64,000 nt of DNA from Hydrogenovibrio thermophilus (GCF_004028275.1 NZ_CP035033.1:496001-560000); one strand, 5' to 3'. Counted from the stretch's first letter, positions 10,504 to 20,427 are shown. Notes: a model not told the origin generated them from the letters alone. Translations and numbers: made by a program.

Positions 10504-11592
10504 TTAGGCGTCGTCGCTGAGCGCGGCGAGCTGTTCCGCCTGATATTCATTAATCAGCGGGTCGATGACCTGTTCCAAACCGCCTTGCATGACTTCGTCC
10601 AGTTTATACAGCGTGAGGTTGACGCGGTGATCCGTCACTCGGCCTTGCGGGTAGTTGTAGGTGCGGATACGCTCGGAACGGTCGCCGCTGCCGACCAGGC
10701 TTTTACGTTCCTGGGCGATTTCCTTGTCGTGGGCGCGCTGACGTTCGTCCATGATGCGCGCGGCCAGTAACGACATGGCTCGGGCGCGGTTTTTATGTTG
10801 CGAGCGTTCGTCCTGGCACTCCACCACCGTGCCGGTGGGCAAGTGGGTGATGCGGATGGCGGAGTCGGTTTTGTTGACGTGCTGACCACCTGCGCCGGAG
10901 GCGCGGAAGGTATCCACTTTCAAGTCGGCCGGGTTCAGTTCGATTTGTTCCACGTCCGGTGCTTCGGCCATGATGACCACGGTGGCAGCGGAGGTGTGGA
11001 CGCGCCCCTGGGTTTCGGTCGCGGGTACCCGTTGCACGCGGTGAGCGCCGGACTCGAACTTCAGGCGCGAATAGGCGCCGTCGCCGATGATGCGGGCGAT
11101 GATTTCCTTATAACCGCCGTGCTCGCCTTCCTGGGCATTGATGATTTCCACTTGCCAGCGCATGTTTTCGGCATAACGGCTGTACATGCGGAAGAGGTCG
11201 CCGGCGAAAATCGCCGCTTCGTCACCGCCGGTGCCGGCTCGGATTTCCAAAAAGATATTGGCGTCGTCGTTCGGGTCCTTCGGCAGCAGCATTTTTTGCA
11301 GTTCGGTTTCCAGGGTTTCCTGAGTTTTCTCCAGGCCTGGCAGTTCTTCCTGTCCCATTTCTTTCAGGTCGGGATCGCCGGACTTGATCATGTCTTTGGC
11401 TTCTTGCAAGTCGGCATCGTTTTCGATGAACCGGTTGAAGGTTTCGACCACGGGAGTGAGTTGGGAATGTTCTTTGGTCAGCTGGCGGAACTTATCCTGG
11501 TTGCCGATGATTTCCGGGTCGGACAACAGGTGGTTGACTTCGTCGAGGCGTTCAACCAGGTTTTCGAGTTTGCTGCGTATGGAATCTTTCAT
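10504..11592 (-). CDS. prfA: Peptide chain release factor 1
   Basis: RF1 terminates translation at UAA and UAG. The 362-residue length is standard. It contains the peptidyl-hydrolysis motif GGQ in [14 protein letters not shown] (about 232-245, the Gln being the PrmC target) and the codon-recognition region with the PAT motif ([10 protein letters not shown]). It lies between hemA and prmC, the conserved operon order. Confidence 0.97.
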   Translation of the reverse strand: MKDSIRSKLENLVERLDEVNHLLSDPEIIGNQDKFRQLTKEHSQLTPVVETFNRFIENDADLQEAKDMIKSGDPDLKEMGQEELPGLEKTQETLETELQKMLLPKDPNDDANIFLEIRAGTGGDEAAIFAGDLFRMYSRYAENMRWQVEIINAQEGEHGGYKEIIARIIGDGAYSRLKFESGAHRVQRVPATETQGRVHTSAATVVIMAEAPDVEQIELNPADLKVDTFRASGAGGQHVNKTDSAIRITHLPTGTVVECQDERSQHKNRARAMSLLAARIMDERQRAHDKEIAQERKSLVGSGDRSERIRTYNYPQGRVTDHRVNLTLYKLDEVMQGGLEQVIDPLINEYQAEQLAALSDDA

Positions 11593-11648
11593 GGGTTCGA
11601 GTGTCTCGTTTGCAATTTGGAAAGGGGTGTCGAATCGAGCGGGCGACG

Positions 11649-12935
11649 CTAAGCGCGGGTGCTGGAGTTGGAATCGTCGGATTGTTCGGACAACAGGATT
11701 TGAGCCGCAGCGTCCACCACTTCTTTTTGGCCGTTCAGGCCGGCTTGGTGTAAGTTGCTGGTGGGCGTGTGCAGAATTTTGTTGGTCAATTGGTTGGCCA
11801 ATTTGGTCATCAGTTCTTTCGGGTCGCCGCCGTGTTCCAAGTGGTGCAGGGCTTCGGACAGGACTTGGTCTTTCAAACCGTGGGCATGGTTGCGATAGGA
11901 TTGGATAATCGGGCTGACCTGTTGGGTGGCCTGATATTGCATCATGAAGCTTTCGGCTTGCAGTTCGACGATTTCTTCCGCTTCCAGTGCGGCGTCTTTA
12001 CGGGAACGTTTGTTCTCTTCGATGATTTCTTGCAGGTCGTCGACCGTATACAGATAGGTGTCGCTGAAGTCGCCCACGGAAGGTTCGATGTCGCGTGGAA
12101 CGGCAATGTCGACCATGAAAATCGGTTTGTTGCGGCGCTGTTTGAGGGCGGCACCGACCATGTCCTTCTTCAAAATCGGTTCCGGGCTGGCGGTGGAGGT
12201 GATGATCATGTCGGCTTCATGCAAGTGGTCGGTGATTTCCGACAGGCTGATGGCGTAACCGCCTAGGCTTTCGGTCAACTGATGCGCTTTGCTAAGCGTG
12301 CGGTTGGCGATGATCAGTTTGCCGATGCGGCTTTCCTTGAGGTGGCGCGCCACCAGTTCGGTGGTTTCACCGGCGCCGATCAATAACGCGGTTTGCTGCG
12401 ACAAGTCGCCGAAGAATTGTTTCGACAGTGCCACCGCGGAAAAGGCAACCGAGACCGGGCTGGAACCGATGGCGGTGTCGGTGCGCACTTGTTTGGCGGT
12501 TTTGAATACATACTGGAACAGACTGTCGAGTGTCTGATGCACGGTTTCGGATTTGTGCGCCAGATTATAGGCGTCTTTGATTTGGCCGAGAATCTGCGGC
12601 TCGCCGAGAACCAGTGAATTCAGCCCGCTGGAAACACGCATCATGTGTTTGATGGCATCCAGGTCGGCGTATTCGTAAAGGAAGTCGTCGATGCTTTGCG
12701 GCTCGAGTTGGAAGTAGTTGTGTAACCAGTCGCGCAGGCATTGAGGCGTGTCGGCTTTTAACGTGGTGTAGATCTCGGTGCGATTGCAGGTCGAAAGAAT
12801 CACGCTTTCATTGGCAAGACCCTCGGCTCTCAACTCAGCCAGTGCGTCCTGCACTTCGTCGGGTGAAAAAGAGACTTTTTCACGAATATCAACAGGCGCC
12901 GTTTCATGGTTCACGCCTAAGACTAATAGTTTCAT
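11649..12935 (-). CDS. hemA: Glutamyl-tRNA reductase
   Basis: First committed step of C5 haem synthesis: reduces glutamyl-tRNA to glutamate-1-semialdehyde with NADPH. The protein is 428 residues from the start chosen here. The catalytic Cys is in [10 protein letters not shown] (about 50), the NADPH-binding domain has [15 protein letters not shown], and a C-terminal dimerisation helix region follows. An in-frame ATG 36 bp further upstream is possible, but [15 protein letters not shown] matches the usual HemA N-terminus. It leads the hemA-prfA-prmC-moeB cluster and is divergent from the TPR lipoprotein gene. Confidence 0.95.
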   Translation of the reverse strand: MKLLVLGVNHETAPVDIREKVSFSPDEVQDALAELRAEGLANESVILSTCNRTEIYTTLKADTPQCLRDWLHNYFQLEPQSIDDFLYEYADLDAIKHMMRVSSGLNSLVLGEPQILGQIKDAYNLAHKSETVHQTLDSLFQYVFKTAKQVRTDTAIGSSPVSVAFSAVALSKQFFGDLSQQTALLIGAGETTELVARHLKESRIGKLIIANRTLSKAHQLTESLGGYAISLSEITDHLHEADMIITSTASPEPILKKDMVGAALKQRRNKPIFMVDIAVPRDIEPSVGDFSDTYLYTVDDLQEIIEENKRSRKDAALEAEEIVELQAESFMMQYQATQQVSPIIQSYRNHAHGLKDQVLSEALHHLEHGGDPKELMTKLANQLTNKILHTPTSNLHQAGLNGQKEVVDAAAQILLSEQSDDSNSSTRA

Positions 12936-13146
12936 AGGGAGTCGATTTAGCCAACAGGGAAAATAATGCAATCAAAGAGGCGTAATTTTGCTAAATTATG
13001 GGTCTAATTGCAAGTTTTGAAAGCGTTTTCCGCGATTAAGCCGAAAAGCCAGGCTCGTTTCATCGTTAAAACGGTGAGATTGTGTTATAAATAGAGCTTC
13101 CAATGCGTAGAAACGCGGTTCAATTTTCTTTTCAAACGGAGATCAG

Positions 13147-14982
13147 GTGCCAAGTTTGATTCATAAAACAATACGAAAAAGCTGGGTGTGGGGCGTGTGT
13201 TTGGCTGGGGTTTTCCAGTTGACAGCTTGCAGTCAGTTCCCGAAAGAAGAGGCGACGACGCCTGAGAGTACGCCGGTTGAACAACCCACGGAAGAGACGG
13301 CCCAAACACCTGAGGCCGAGACGGAAGTCCCGCCGGTTAAGGTGCCGTCCGCCGAGATGGAACCGGAAACCATGTATAAGATCATGGTAGGGGAAATGCT
13401 TGTTCAGAAAGGGCAACGGGCGAGCGCCTTCGGAGTCTTGTATCCGGTGGCGAAGAAAACCCGTGACCCAGGCCTGGCGGAAAGGGTCTTTCAATTGTCG
13501 ATGGCAACTTATGACCTGAATGCCATTCAGGAAGCGGCGAAACTGTGGCGCGATGTCTCGCCGGACAAGGTCATGGCCTGGAAGGCGTCGTATCTGATTT
13601 CGGTGCGGGAAGGCAAAGTGGGCGAGGCGCTGGAGTTCTGGCAACGTTATCGCACCTTATCGGACGTGAGCTTGGAGCAGGACTTGATTGCAACGGCGAT
13701 TCGAGTGACCCAAGCAGCGCAACCGACCTACGGTCTGGAATTTCTATCCGGCTTGAAAGACTTGTACCCGGATGAACCGGCCGCGGTGTTCGGCTTGGGG
13801 TCGGCGGCGGAAGGCTATCGGGTCTACGATGTGGCGATTTCCAATCTGGAAGACGCCAGCGAACGTTATAAAAAGCGTTGGAAACAGAACGAGGACGACT
13901 TCACGGCGGAAAAATTGTATCGCGAGTCCAACCATTTGTTGGCCAATGCCTATTTGAAATCCAATCAAGCCTTGCTGGGCTTGAAACGTCTGTCGCCGTA
14001 TATTAACGAAAACACCGATGACTGGCTGATGCAGGAACGCTTTGCGCGCTTGGAAGTGAAGGCCGGGTATTTTGATGAGGCGGAAAAACGCTATCTGCGC
14101 ATTGTCGAAAACGAACCGAAAGCCTATACCTCGAAATTGTCGGTGGCTTTGTTGCGTTTGGAGCGTGATGATTATGCCGGTGCGGACACTCTGTTGAAGG
14201 ATTTGCAAGGAATCCCGCAATATCGTTCAACGGCCAACTATTACCTTGGGTTGTCGGCACAGGAACAAGGACAACTTGAAGACGCCATTTCGTATTATAA
14301 GCGCATCAACACCTCCGATTACTTGGTGGATGCCAAGCTGCACATCGCCGAGATTGAGTTTTCCAAAATCGGTCTGGAGCGCACCATCGAGAATCTGGAA
14401 GCGATTCAGTCCGACCAGCCGGAAGATCAGGTGAAGATCCTGCGCGGCAAAGCGATTTTCTACAACATTGCCGGTGAAAAGCAGAAAGCGATTGACGAAT
14501 ATCAACAAGCCATCGATATTGACGATCAGAGAGCCGATCTTTATTTGATGCAGTCGATGTTATATTACGATCTCAAACAGTTCGATGCTTATGAAGAGAA
14601 TTTGGAAAAAGCCCTGGCCATCAACCCGAATGATGTTGATGCCTTGAATGCGCTGGGTTACTTCTTTGTGGAGCAGGGGCGTGATTTGGATCGCGCCCAG
14701 CAATTGCTGGATAAGGCTTTGGCGCTGGCACCAAACCGTTTTTATGTGCTTGACAGCCGGGGCTGGCTTGCCTATCAGCAAGGCGATTATGAAACCGCCG
14801 AGGCCTATTTGAAGCAGGCGTTGTCGATTCAGATGGATGGCGAAGTTCTATTACACTTGATTCAGACCGAATGGAAGCTCGGCAAAAAAGATGTCGCCGC
14901 CGAGCTTTGGAATGCACATCATGAGAAGTTTCCGGAGAACGAAGCCCTGCAACAGATTTTGCAGAAGTTGTCCTCCGAATAA
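13147..14982 (+). CDS. TPR-repeat outer-membrane lipoprotein
   Basis: A 611-residue protein with a lipoprotein signal (FQLTACS lipobox, Cys at about 28), an acidic Pro/Glu-rich linker (about 35-75), and many tetratricopeptide repeats through to the C-terminus (ALNALGYFFVEQGRDLDRA, DSRGWLAYQQGDYETAEAYL). Proteins of this type sit between hemA and prs in many gammaproteobacteria, usually together with lolB and ispE; neither of those is present here. Probably a periplasmic-face scaffold; exact role unknown. GTG start after GGAGATCAG. Confidence 0.85.
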   Translation: MPSLIHKTIRKSWVWGVCLAGVFQLTACSQFPKEEATTPESTPVEQPTEETAQTPEAETEVPPVKVPSAEMEPETMYKIMVGEMLVQKGQRASAFGVLYPVAKKTRDPGLAERVFQLSMATYDLNAIQEAAKLWRDVSPDKVMAWKASYLISVREGKVGEALEFWQRYRTLSDVSLEQDLIATAIRVTQAAQPTYGLEFLSGLKDLYPDEPAAVFGLGSAAEGYRVYDVAISNLEDASERYKKRWKQNEDDFTAEKLYRESNHLLANAYLKSNQALLGLKRLSPYINENTDDWLMQERFARLEVKAGYFDEAEKRYLRIVENEPKAYTSKLSVALLRLERDDYAGADTLLKDLQGIPQYRSTANYYLGLSAQEQGQLEDAISYYKRINTSDYLVDAKLHIAEIEFSKIGLERTIENLEAIQSDQPEDQVKILRGKAIFYNIAGEKQKAIDEYQQAIDIDDQRADLYLMQSMLYYDLKQFDAYEENLEKALAINPNDVDALNALGYFFVEQGRDLDRAQQLLDKALALAPNRFYVLDSRGWLAYQQGDYETAEAYLKQALSIQMDGEVLLHLIQTEWKLGKKDVAAELWNAHHEKFPENEALQQILQKLSSE

Positions 14983-15053
14983 ACGGGGCGCGAATCGCGC
15001 TTCGCTCGGAAAAGTCGTTTTACAGTTTTGTGAAACTTTTTCTGAAAAAGGGC

Positions 15054-15081
15054 TTGATTTGCGGTAGGGAACATGGATAAT
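15054..15081 (+). promoter_or_regulatory. Probable sigma-70 promoter of tRNA-Gln (and perhaps prs)
   Basis: TTGATT (15054-15059) and GATAAT (15076-15081) with 16-bp spacing lie 34 bp before the mature tRNA 5' end. The spacing and position fit a -35/-10 pair; no transcript data. Confidence 0.6.
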
Positions 15082-15114
15082 ACGCACCTGTCTTTTATGA
15101 CAGCGATAAACAGT

Positions 15115-15189
15115 TGGGCTATCGCCAAGCGGTAAGGCAACGGGTTTTGATCCCGTCATGCGCAGGTTCGAATCCTGCTAGCCCAGCCA
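15115..15189 (+). tRNA. tRNA-Gln (anticodon TTG)
   Basis: A 75-nt cloverleaf with encoded CCA. The acceptor stem TGGGCTA pairs with TAGCCCA; the anticodon stem ACGGG/CCCGT carries the loop TTTTGAT giving anticodon TTG; the T-arm contains GGTTCGAATCC. It lies 65 bp before prs, the position often seen in gammaproteobacteria. Confidence 0.97.
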
Positions 15190-15254
15190 TTATCCTATCC
15201 CGAATTCTTCAAATCATTTTTTTCCTGGTTTTTCGCCATAGGAGTCGCCTTTCA

Positions 15255-16220
15255 ATGGCTTACAAAAATGTCCGATTATTTGCCGGAAACGCAAATGTTA
15301 GCCTAGCCGAGAACATCTCCTCCTCTATCGACATTCCCCTTGGAAAAGCAGACGTTGGTCGTTTCAGCGACGGCGAAATCATGGTTCAAATCAATGAATC
15401 CGTGCGCGGTAAAGATGTCTATGTCTTGCAACCGACTTGCACGCCGGAGCCTGCCGTCAACCTGATGGAGCTGCTGGTGATGATCGATGCCCTGAAACGC
15501 GCCTCCGCCAAACGTATCACTGCTGTGGTGCCGTATTACGGTTTTGCGCGTCAGGATCGTCGTCCGCACTCGGCCCGTGTTCCGATTACCGCGCGTTTGG
15601 CGGCGGACATGATTACCGTGGCGGGCGCCGACCGTTTGATTACGGTCGACTTGCATGCTGACCAGATTCAAGGCTTTTTCGACATTCCGGTGGACAACAT
15701 TTACGGTTCGCCAACGTTGGTCGACGATATGCGCGCTTCCGGACACATCGCCGCCGACAATATGATGGTGGTGTCGCCGGACATGGGCGGTGTGGTTCGT
15801 GCCCGTGCCGTGGCGAAAGCGTTGGGCTGCGACATGGCGATTATCGATAAACGTCGCCCGAAAGCCAATGTCGCGCAAATCATGAACATCATCGGTGACG
15901 TCGAAGGGCGTGACTGTATTCTGGTGGACGACATGGTCGATACCGCCGGTACCTTGTGTAAAGCCGCGCAGGCTTTGAAAGATCACGGGGCCAAGAGTGT
16001 GACCGCTTATGTGGTGCATGCGGTTTTGTCCGGCCCGGCGGTTGAAAACATCAATAACTCCTGCCTGACCGAGTTGGTGGTGACGGATACCATTCCGTTG
16101 TCCGCCGCCGGCATGGCGTCTGAAAAGGTCCGCCGCGTCAGTATCGCTCCGGTGCTGGGTGAAACCATCCGACGCGTGCATCAGGAAGAATCTGTTTCTG
16201 AATTGATGCCGATTCGCTAA
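15255..16220 (+). CDS. prs: Ribose-phosphate pyrophosphokinase
   Basis: Makes PRPP from ribose 5-phosphate and ATP for nucleotide, His and Trp synthesis. The 321-residue protein has the ATP-binding region around [10 protein letters not shown], the metal-binding [12 protein letters not shown], and the PRPP signature [15 protein letters not shown] (about 214-228). ATG 15255 is chosen because the conserved N-terminus ([11 protein letters not shown]) follows it and AGGAG lies about 10 bp upstream; longer frames would run into the tRNA. A strong terminator follows directly. Confidence 0.97.
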   Translation: MAYKNVRLFAGNANVSLAENISSSIDIPLGKADVGRFSDGEIMVQINESVRGKDVYVLQPTCTPEPAVNLMELLVMIDALKRASAKRITAVVPYYGFARQDRRPHSARVPITARLAADMITVAGADRLITVDLHADQIQGFFDIPVDNIYGSPTLVDDMRASGHIAADNMMVVSPDMGGVVRARAVAKALGCDMAIIDKRRPKANVAQIMNIIGDVEGRDCILVDDMVDTAGTLCKAAQALKDHGAKSVTAYVVHAVLSGPAVENINNSCLTELVVTDTIPLSAAGMASEKVRRVSIAPVLGETIRRVHQEESVSELMPIR

Positions 16221-16244
16221 AAACCACCAGGCCTGGTGGTTTTT
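16219..16244 (+). terminator. Intrinsic terminator after prs, built on CCAGGCCTGG
   Basis: A perfect palindrome with a 9-bp half-stem (ACCACCAGG/CCTGGTGGT, 16223-16240) flanked by A and T runs and ending in TTTTT. Its centre is the genome-repeated 10-mer CCAGGCCTGG (16227-16236). The symmetric A/T flanks could allow termination in both directions. Confidence 0.85.
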
Positions 16245-16277
16245 CCATCTAATACTTTGTTTTTTCTCAGTTTCCGC

Positions 16278-16305
16278 TTTAAGTTTCAACAAAATTCAGT
16301 ATAAT
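16278..16305 (+). promoter_or_regulatory. Probable promoter of rplY
   Basis: A consensus TATAAT at 16300-16305 with a weak -35 candidate (TTTAAG, 16278-16283, 16-bp spacing). The roughly 90-nt leader before rplY contains a small hairpin, CGGGCTAAATGCCCG. The -10 is good; the -35 is tentative. Confidence 0.5.
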
Positions 16306-16405
16306 ACCGCTCTTTGTTTCTGTGCTTGGTCGCGAGCATGGAGTGTTTGAGGCGTTTGTCCTCTTAAATAACGGGCTAAATGCCCGATTGAATGGAGTAA
16401 TGAAA

Positions 16406-16984
16406 ATGAGTCAAGTATGGACTGCAGAACTTCGTACTGAAGAAGGGAAAGGTGCGAGCCGCCGCCTTCGTCATGCGGGGAAAGTACCTGCCATCATTTA
16501 TGGTGGGGAACAGGAAGCGAAGTCAATCGCATTGGAAAGCCGTGTTGTTGAACACGCTTTGAACGACATTGATTTGTACAACACGGTTTTGACCATCGAA
16601 GGTGCCGGTGACGCTGAAAGTTGCGTTATCAAAGACCTGCAACGTCATCCTGCGACTGGATTTGTCTCTCACATCGACTTTCAACGTGCGTCGGATTCTT
16701 CTCGCATCGTTAAGCGTGTACCATTGAAGTTTGTTGGTCAAGCGTCTGCACCGGGTGTGAAAATGGGTGGTTTGATGTCATTCATGCAATCCAGCGTTGA
16801 AGTGTCTTGTTTGACAAAAGATCTTCCTACGGCCATCGAAGTCGACGTTTCCGGTTTGGAAGCCGGGACAAACTTGCGTTTGTCTCAATTGGCGTTGCCT
16901 GAAGGTGTGAAGCTAACCGCTTTGGCACACGGTAACACGGACTATGACCAAGCGGTTGTTGGTATCGGTAAAGTAAAACGTTAA
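16406..16984 (+). CDS. rplY: 50S ribosomal protein L25, CTC/TL5 long form
   Basis: Binds 5S rRNA in the large subunit. The 192-residue protein has the N-terminal L25 barrel (RRLRHAGKVPAIIYGG) and the extra C-terminal TL5/CTC beta domain (about 95-190) found in the long form, absent from the 94-residue E. coli L25. ATG 16406 is preferred over 16400 because GGAG then lies 9 bp away. It sits between prs and pth, the standard order. Confidence 0.95.
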   Translation: MSQVWTAELRTEEGKGASRRLRHAGKVPAIIYGGEQEAKSIALESRVVEHALNDIDLYNTVLTIEGAGDAESCVIKDLQRHPATGFVSHIDFQRASDSSRIVKRVPLKFVGQASAPGVKMGGLMSFMQSSVEVSCLTKDLPTAIEVDVSGLEAGTNLRLSQLALPEGVKLTALAHGNTDYDQAVVGIGKVKR

Positions 16985-17015
16985 TTTTTAACGTTATTTG
17001 TTCGAAAGCCCGCAT

Positions 17016-17594
17016 ATGTCATCTGTAAAGCTCATTGTTGGTCTTGGTAATCCGGGACAGCAGTACGTACAGACCCGACATAATGCGGGTTTTTGGTTTG
17101 TGGAGGACGTTGCCCGTCAATACGGTGTGCAATTTCGTCCAGAAACCAAATTTTTAGGCGAAGCGGCTCGTGTGCAATCGTCCGGATTCGATGTCTGGTT
17201 GTTGAAACCGATGACCTACATGAATCGCAGTGGTCAATCCATTCAGGCCCTGGCCAAGTTCTACAAAATCGCTCCGGAAGAAATTCTGGTGGTGCATGAC
17301 GAGTTGGATTTGGAACCGGGCGTGGCGCGCTTGAAAAAAGGTGGCGGCCACGGTGGGCATAACGGCTTGCGCGACACCATTGCCGCGCTGGGCACAAAAG
17401 AGTTTCAGCGTTTGCGCTTGGGAATCGGCCACCCCGGAGACAGCAAACAAGTCGTGGATTACGTGCTCAAGGCACCGTCGAAATCCGAGCAGGCCGCTAT
17501 CGAAACGGCCATTGACGAAGCCGGGCGGGTCCTGCCGGAAGTGTTGGGCGGTGAGATGGAAAAAGCCATGAATCGGTTGCACACCGCAACCTGA
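17016..17594 (+). CDS. pth: Peptidyl-tRNA hydrolase
   Basis: Releases peptides from peptidyl-tRNA dropped by ribosomes. The 192-residue protein starts [13 protein letters not shown], contains the catalytic His in [10 protein letters not shown], the conserved [17 protein letters not shown] and the [11 protein letters not shown] loop. ATG at 17016 places the conserved N-terminus correctly. It follows rplY by 31 bp and precedes ychF. Confidence 0.97.
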   Translation: MSSVKLIVGLGNPGQQYVQTRHNAGFWFVEDVARQYGVQFRPETKFLGEAARVQSSGFDVWLLKPMTYMNRSGQSIQALAKFYKIAPEEILVVHDELDLEPGVARLKKGGGHGGHNGLRDTIAALGTKEFQRLRLGIGHPGDSKQVVDYVLKAPSKSEQAAIETAIDEAGRVLPEVLGGEMEKAMNRLHTAT

Positions 17595-17657
17595 TTCAAC
17601 AGGCAACCTCATTCAAATCAGATCAATTACAGTTAACTTTGGGTTCAGGAGACAAAC

Positions 17658-18749
17658 ATGGGAATTAAGTGCGGAATTGTGGGGTTACCGAATGTCGGAA
17701 AATCTACCTTATTTAATGCGCTGACCAACGCCGGTATCGAATCGGCCAACTATCCGTTCTGTACGATTGAGCCCAATGTCGGCGTGGTGCCGGTGCCGGA
17801 TGAGCGTGAACAGGCGCTGGCCGAAATCGTCAACCCGGAACGCGTTTTGTCCGCCACCGTCGACTTTATGGACATCGCCGGCCTGGTGGAAGGGGCTTCC
17901 AAAGGGGAAGGTCTGGGGAATAAATTCCTGGCCAATATCCGTGAAACCGATGCTATTGTGCAAGTGGTGCGTTGTTTCGAAAACGATGACATCGTGCATG
18001 TGGCCGGTAAGGTTAATCCATTGGCCGATATCGAAATCATCAATATGGAATTGACGCTGGCGGACATGGAGTCGCTGGAAAAAGCCGCCGAAAAACAGAA
18101 GAAACTGGGGAAAAGCGGTAATAAAGAAGCGCAAACCAAACAAGCACTGTTCGAGCGCGTTTTGGCGGAAATTGAAGACGGTAAACTGGTGCGTTTGGTG
18201 GAGACTACCGACGATGAAAAAGCCATGTTGCGCGATCTACACCTGCTGACCATCAAGCCGATGATGTACATTGCCAACGTCAATGAAGACGGTTTTGAGA
18301 ACAACACCATGTTGGATGAAGTTCGTGCTTTGGCGGCCGAGCAAGGCGCCATTGTGGTGCCAGTGTGTGCGGAAATCGAATCCGAAATCGCCGAACTGGA
18401 CGACGATGAAAAAGCCGACTTCCTGCAAGAAATGGGCTTGGAAGAACCCGGCCTGAACCGTGTGATTCGTGCCGCCTATGAGCTGTTGGGCTTGCAAACC
18501 TATTTCACCGCCGGTGTGAAAGAAGTACGTGCCTGGACCGTCAAAAAAGGCGCCACCGCGCCGCAGGCGGCAGGCGTTATTCACACCGATTTCGAAAAAG
18601 GCTTTATCCGTGCCGAAGTCACCGCCTACAACGATTTTATCGAATACAAAGGTGATTCCGGTGCCAAGGCGGCGGGCAAGCAACGCTTGGAAGGAAAAGA
18701 GTACATCGTCCAGGATGGCGATGTCATGCACTTCCGTTTCAACGTCTAA
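17658..18749 (+). CDS. ychF: Redox-regulated ATPase/GTPase YchF (Obg family)
   Basis: A ribosome-associated P-loop NTPase, ATP-preferring in the family, linked to stress responses. The 363-residue length is standard. G1 is [14 protein letters not shown] (about 8-21), G3 is [19 protein letters not shown], and a coiled-coil insertion and C-terminal TGS domain follow (ending [10 protein letters not shown]). AGGAGAC precedes the ATG. It ends in the terminator at 18748. Confidence 0.97.
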   Translation: MGIKCGIVGLPNVGKSTLFNALTNAGIESANYPFCTIEPNVGVVPVPDEREQALAEIVNPERVLSATVDFMDIAGLVEGASKGEGLGNKFLANIRETDAIVQVVRCFENDDIVHVAGKVNPLADIEIINMELTLADMESLEKAAEKQKKLGKSGNKEAQTKQALFERVLAEIEDGKLVRLVETTDDEKAMLRDLHLLTIKPMMYIANVNEDGFENNTMLDEVRALAAEQGAIVVPVCAEIESEIAELDDDEKADFLQEMGLEEPGLNRVIRAAYELLGLQTYFTAGVKEVRAWTVKKGATAPQAAGVIHTDFEKGFIRAEVTAYNDFIEYKGDSGAKAAGKQRLEGKEYIVQDGDVMHFRFNV

Positions 18750-18771
18750 AATCGCCAGGCCTGGCGATTTT
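18748..18771 (+). terminator. Intrinsic terminator after ychF, built on CCAGGCCTGG
   Basis: A perfect 24-bp palindrome: AAAATCGCCAGG joined to its complement, overlapping the ychF stop codon. The centre is CCAGGCCTGG (18755-18764), as in the prs terminator. The T-run is short (TTTT). Confidence 0.75.
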
Positions 18772-18790
18772 GGCAAAAGCTTCATAAAAG

Positions 18791-18831
18791 TGTCAACTGG
18801 CGGTTGACATGGCGTCTAAAAATTCTATAAT
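18791..18831 (+). promoter_or_regulatory. Promoter of tRNA-Met with an overlapping inverted repeat
   Basis: Consensus -35 TTGACA (18804-18809) and -10 TATAAT (18826-18831) with 16-bp spacing, 16 bp before the tRNA. An inverted repeat TGTCAAC-N5-GTTGACA (18791-18809) overlaps the -35 box and may be an operator or chance symmetry. Confidence 0.8.
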
Positions 18832-18846
18832 ACGCCAATCTTTTTT

Positions 18847-18923
18847 GGCTACATAGCTCAGCTGGTTAGAGCACATCACTCATAATGATGGGGTCCCAGG
18901 TTCAAATCCCGGTGTAGCCACCA
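18847..18923 (+). tRNA. tRNA-Met elongator (anticodon CAT), island insertion site
   Basis: A 77-nt cloverleaf with encoded CCA. GGCTACA pairs with TGTAGCC; the anticodon loop CTCATAA gives CAT. The paired G1-C72 marks an elongator rather than initiator tRNA, and the sequence closely follows elongator tRNA-Met. Its last 15 bases are repeated at 49268-49282, so the gene is the integration target and remains intact. Confidence 0.96.
18909..18923 (+). repeat. attL core of the genomic island
   Basis: The 15-mer CCGGTGTAGCCACCA, the 3' end of tRNA-Met, is identical to 49268-49282. Flanking bases diverge at once on both sides. A direct repeat of a tRNA 3' end with an adjacent tyrosine recombinase is the standard signature of site-specific integration. 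Confidence 0.9.
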
Positions 18924-18928
18924 TATTC

Positions 18929-18961
18929 AAAAGCTCACTTGATTTCAAGTGGGCTTTTTTT
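18929..18961 (+). terminator. Terminator after tRNA-Met
   Basis: Stem AAGCTCACTTG/CAAGTGGGCTT (18931-18941 with 18946-18956, one G-T pair) and loop ATTT, followed by a run of seven T. The position after attR has a comparable AAAAGC...GCTTTTTT terminator (49291-49318), so the island keeps a terminator on each side. Confidence 0.85.
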
Positions 18962-19059
18962 ATGTCTGAAATCCCGTCTTATAAGGCTTTCAGCTTGTTG
19001 TTACACTTTTTACTTGTCTCTTTTGATTTCAATTAATTCCAACAAATTGACATCACAGT

Positions 19060-19129
19060 GGTATGCAAAGTGGTATGTAAATTTTTATATATCCACTTAT
19101 TGGTATGCAAAAAGCAGTCTTGCATACCA
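19060..19129 (+). repeat. Integrase arm-type repeats and int operator
   Basis: GGTATGCAAA at 19060-19069 and 19102-19111, a variant GGTATGTAAA at 19072-19081, and an inverted copy TTGCATACC (19120-19128). The same decamer occurs twice near attR (49199-49220) but was not noticed elsewhere. The inverted pair lies just before the int ribosome site, so integrase binding here could also repress its own gene. Confidence 0.7.
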
Positions 19130-19144
19130 CTAAGGAGAAAAGAA

Positions 19145-20392
19145 ATGTTAACAGTCTTACAAATAAAGAACTTCAAGCCAGAGAGTATTGTCTATCGAAA
19201 ATCAGATATGAACGGACTTTACCTGACTATTTATCCTAATGGGCATAAGAAATGGGATTTTCGCTACACCTCACCTGCCTCAAATAAAAGACGAACATTT
19301 AGAGTTGGTGACCAAGCTTTTATGAGCTTATCGGACGCTCGTTCTGAAGTGATACGCTTGCACCAGATGATCAGCCAAGGAATTGATCCGGTTGATCAGA
19401 AGCGGGAAGTCGAGTTTCAAAATCAACAACAATTACAACGTCAACAGAAGTTCGATAACCGTATAAAGTTCTTTCAACTTTATCATGAGTTTGCAGGCTT
19501 TTGTACAACTTCATTTGGTGGGGCAGGGGCTAGATGGACGGATTATACAAGGCAAAAACACGATGAGAGGTTTGTTAACCATGTTTTACCTGAGATTGGA
19601 GAGTTACCAGTAGAGGAGGTGACAGAAAATCATATTGTTTCTGTTCTGTTGGCTATCCAAGAGCGAGGGACTTTGTCGATCCGGGACAAAGTCAAACAGG
19701 TGCTTAATGCTTTGTTTCAATATGCTTTTGATAAACAATACTGCAACAAAAATGTGATGAAGTTTTTGCCAGAATCAATATTTGTTAAATCGGCAGTTAA
19801 TCATTTCAAACATCTCACCACGGATAAAGAATTAGGCCTCTTCTTGAGGCAGCTGTCAAACGTCCACGCTTCTTTTGAGATTTTGTCAGCAATTTATTTG
19901 GGCATTATGTTTTTTTTACGACCAGGTGAACTGGTTGGTATGGGATGGGACGAGGTGGACTTCACTGAAGGTGTTGTCACTGTATTTTCATCGAAAATAA
20001 AAAAGGAACATATTGTTCCTATGTCTAATCAGGCAAAGCAGTTATTAATGAGTTTAAATCATTTTACTGGCCATTCTCCTTACGTGTTTTTGTCTTCATA
20101 CGGTAGTGGACGTTATCGTCATATTAGCCGTGATAGCCTTGGTAATACTTTAAGGCGAAGTGGTATCGATTATATCCAGCCACATGGATTCAGGCATACA
20201 GCAAGTACCATGTTAAATGAGATGGGGTTTGATTCGGATGTGATTGAGCTTCAATTAAGTCATAAAATTTCTGGGGTTAGGGGAGTTTATAATAAAGCTC
20301 AAAGGTTAAAAGACCGAAAGGCTTTAATGCAGGCATGGTCGGATCATTTAGAGCAGTTAGGGATGAGTGGTTCAGTTTTGTCGGGTTTGTAA
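19145..20392 (+). CDS. int: Tyrosine recombinase / island integrase (P4 type)
   Basis: Catalyses integration and excision at tRNA-Met. The 415-residue protein has an N-terminal arm-binding DUF4102-like domain (KNFKPESIVYRKSDMNGLYL), a core-binding domain (about 85-190) and a catalytic domain with Arg in FFLRPGELVGM, a Lys region (KIKKEHIVPM), HGFRHTAST (HxxR), a second His in QLSHKI and the nucleophile Tyr in GVYNKAQRL. ATG 19145 is preferred because AAGGAG lies 7 bp upstream; a longer GTG frame would translate through the arm sites. Confidence 0.95.
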   Translation: MLTVLQIKNFKPESIVYRKSDMNGLYLTIYPNGHKKWDFRYTSPASNKRRTFRVGDQAFMSLSDARSEVIRLHQMISQGIDPVDQKREVEFQNQQQLQRQQKFDNRIKFFQLYHEFAGFCTTSFGGAGARWTDYTRQKHDERFVNHVLPEIGELPVEEVTENHIVSVLLAIQERGTLSIRDKVKQVLNALFQYAFDKQYCNKNVMKFLPESIFVKSAVNHFKHLTTDKELGLFLRQLSNVHASFEILSAIYLGIMFFLRPGELVGMGWDEVDFTEGVVTVFSSKIKKEHIVPMSNQAKQLLMSLNHFTGHSPYVFLSSYGSGRYRHISRDSLGNTLRRSGIDYIQPHGFRHTASTMLNEMGFDSDVIELQLSHKISGVRGVYNKAQRLKDRKALMQAWSDHLEQLGMSGSVLSGL

Positions 20393-20427
20393 ATAAATTT
20401 TCAGAAAAAATTAAAAGATAAGTTATA

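Noticed and set aside
15114-15254. Longer prs frame starting at the tRNA-Gln gene
   Set aside because: It runs through the mature tRNA; the conserved Prs N-terminus begins at 15255 with its own ribosome site.
19058-19144. Longer integrase frame starting at GTG 19058
   Set aside because: It would translate the arm-type repeats and lacks a ribosome site, whereas ATG 19145 has AAGGAG and begins the conserved arm-binding domain.
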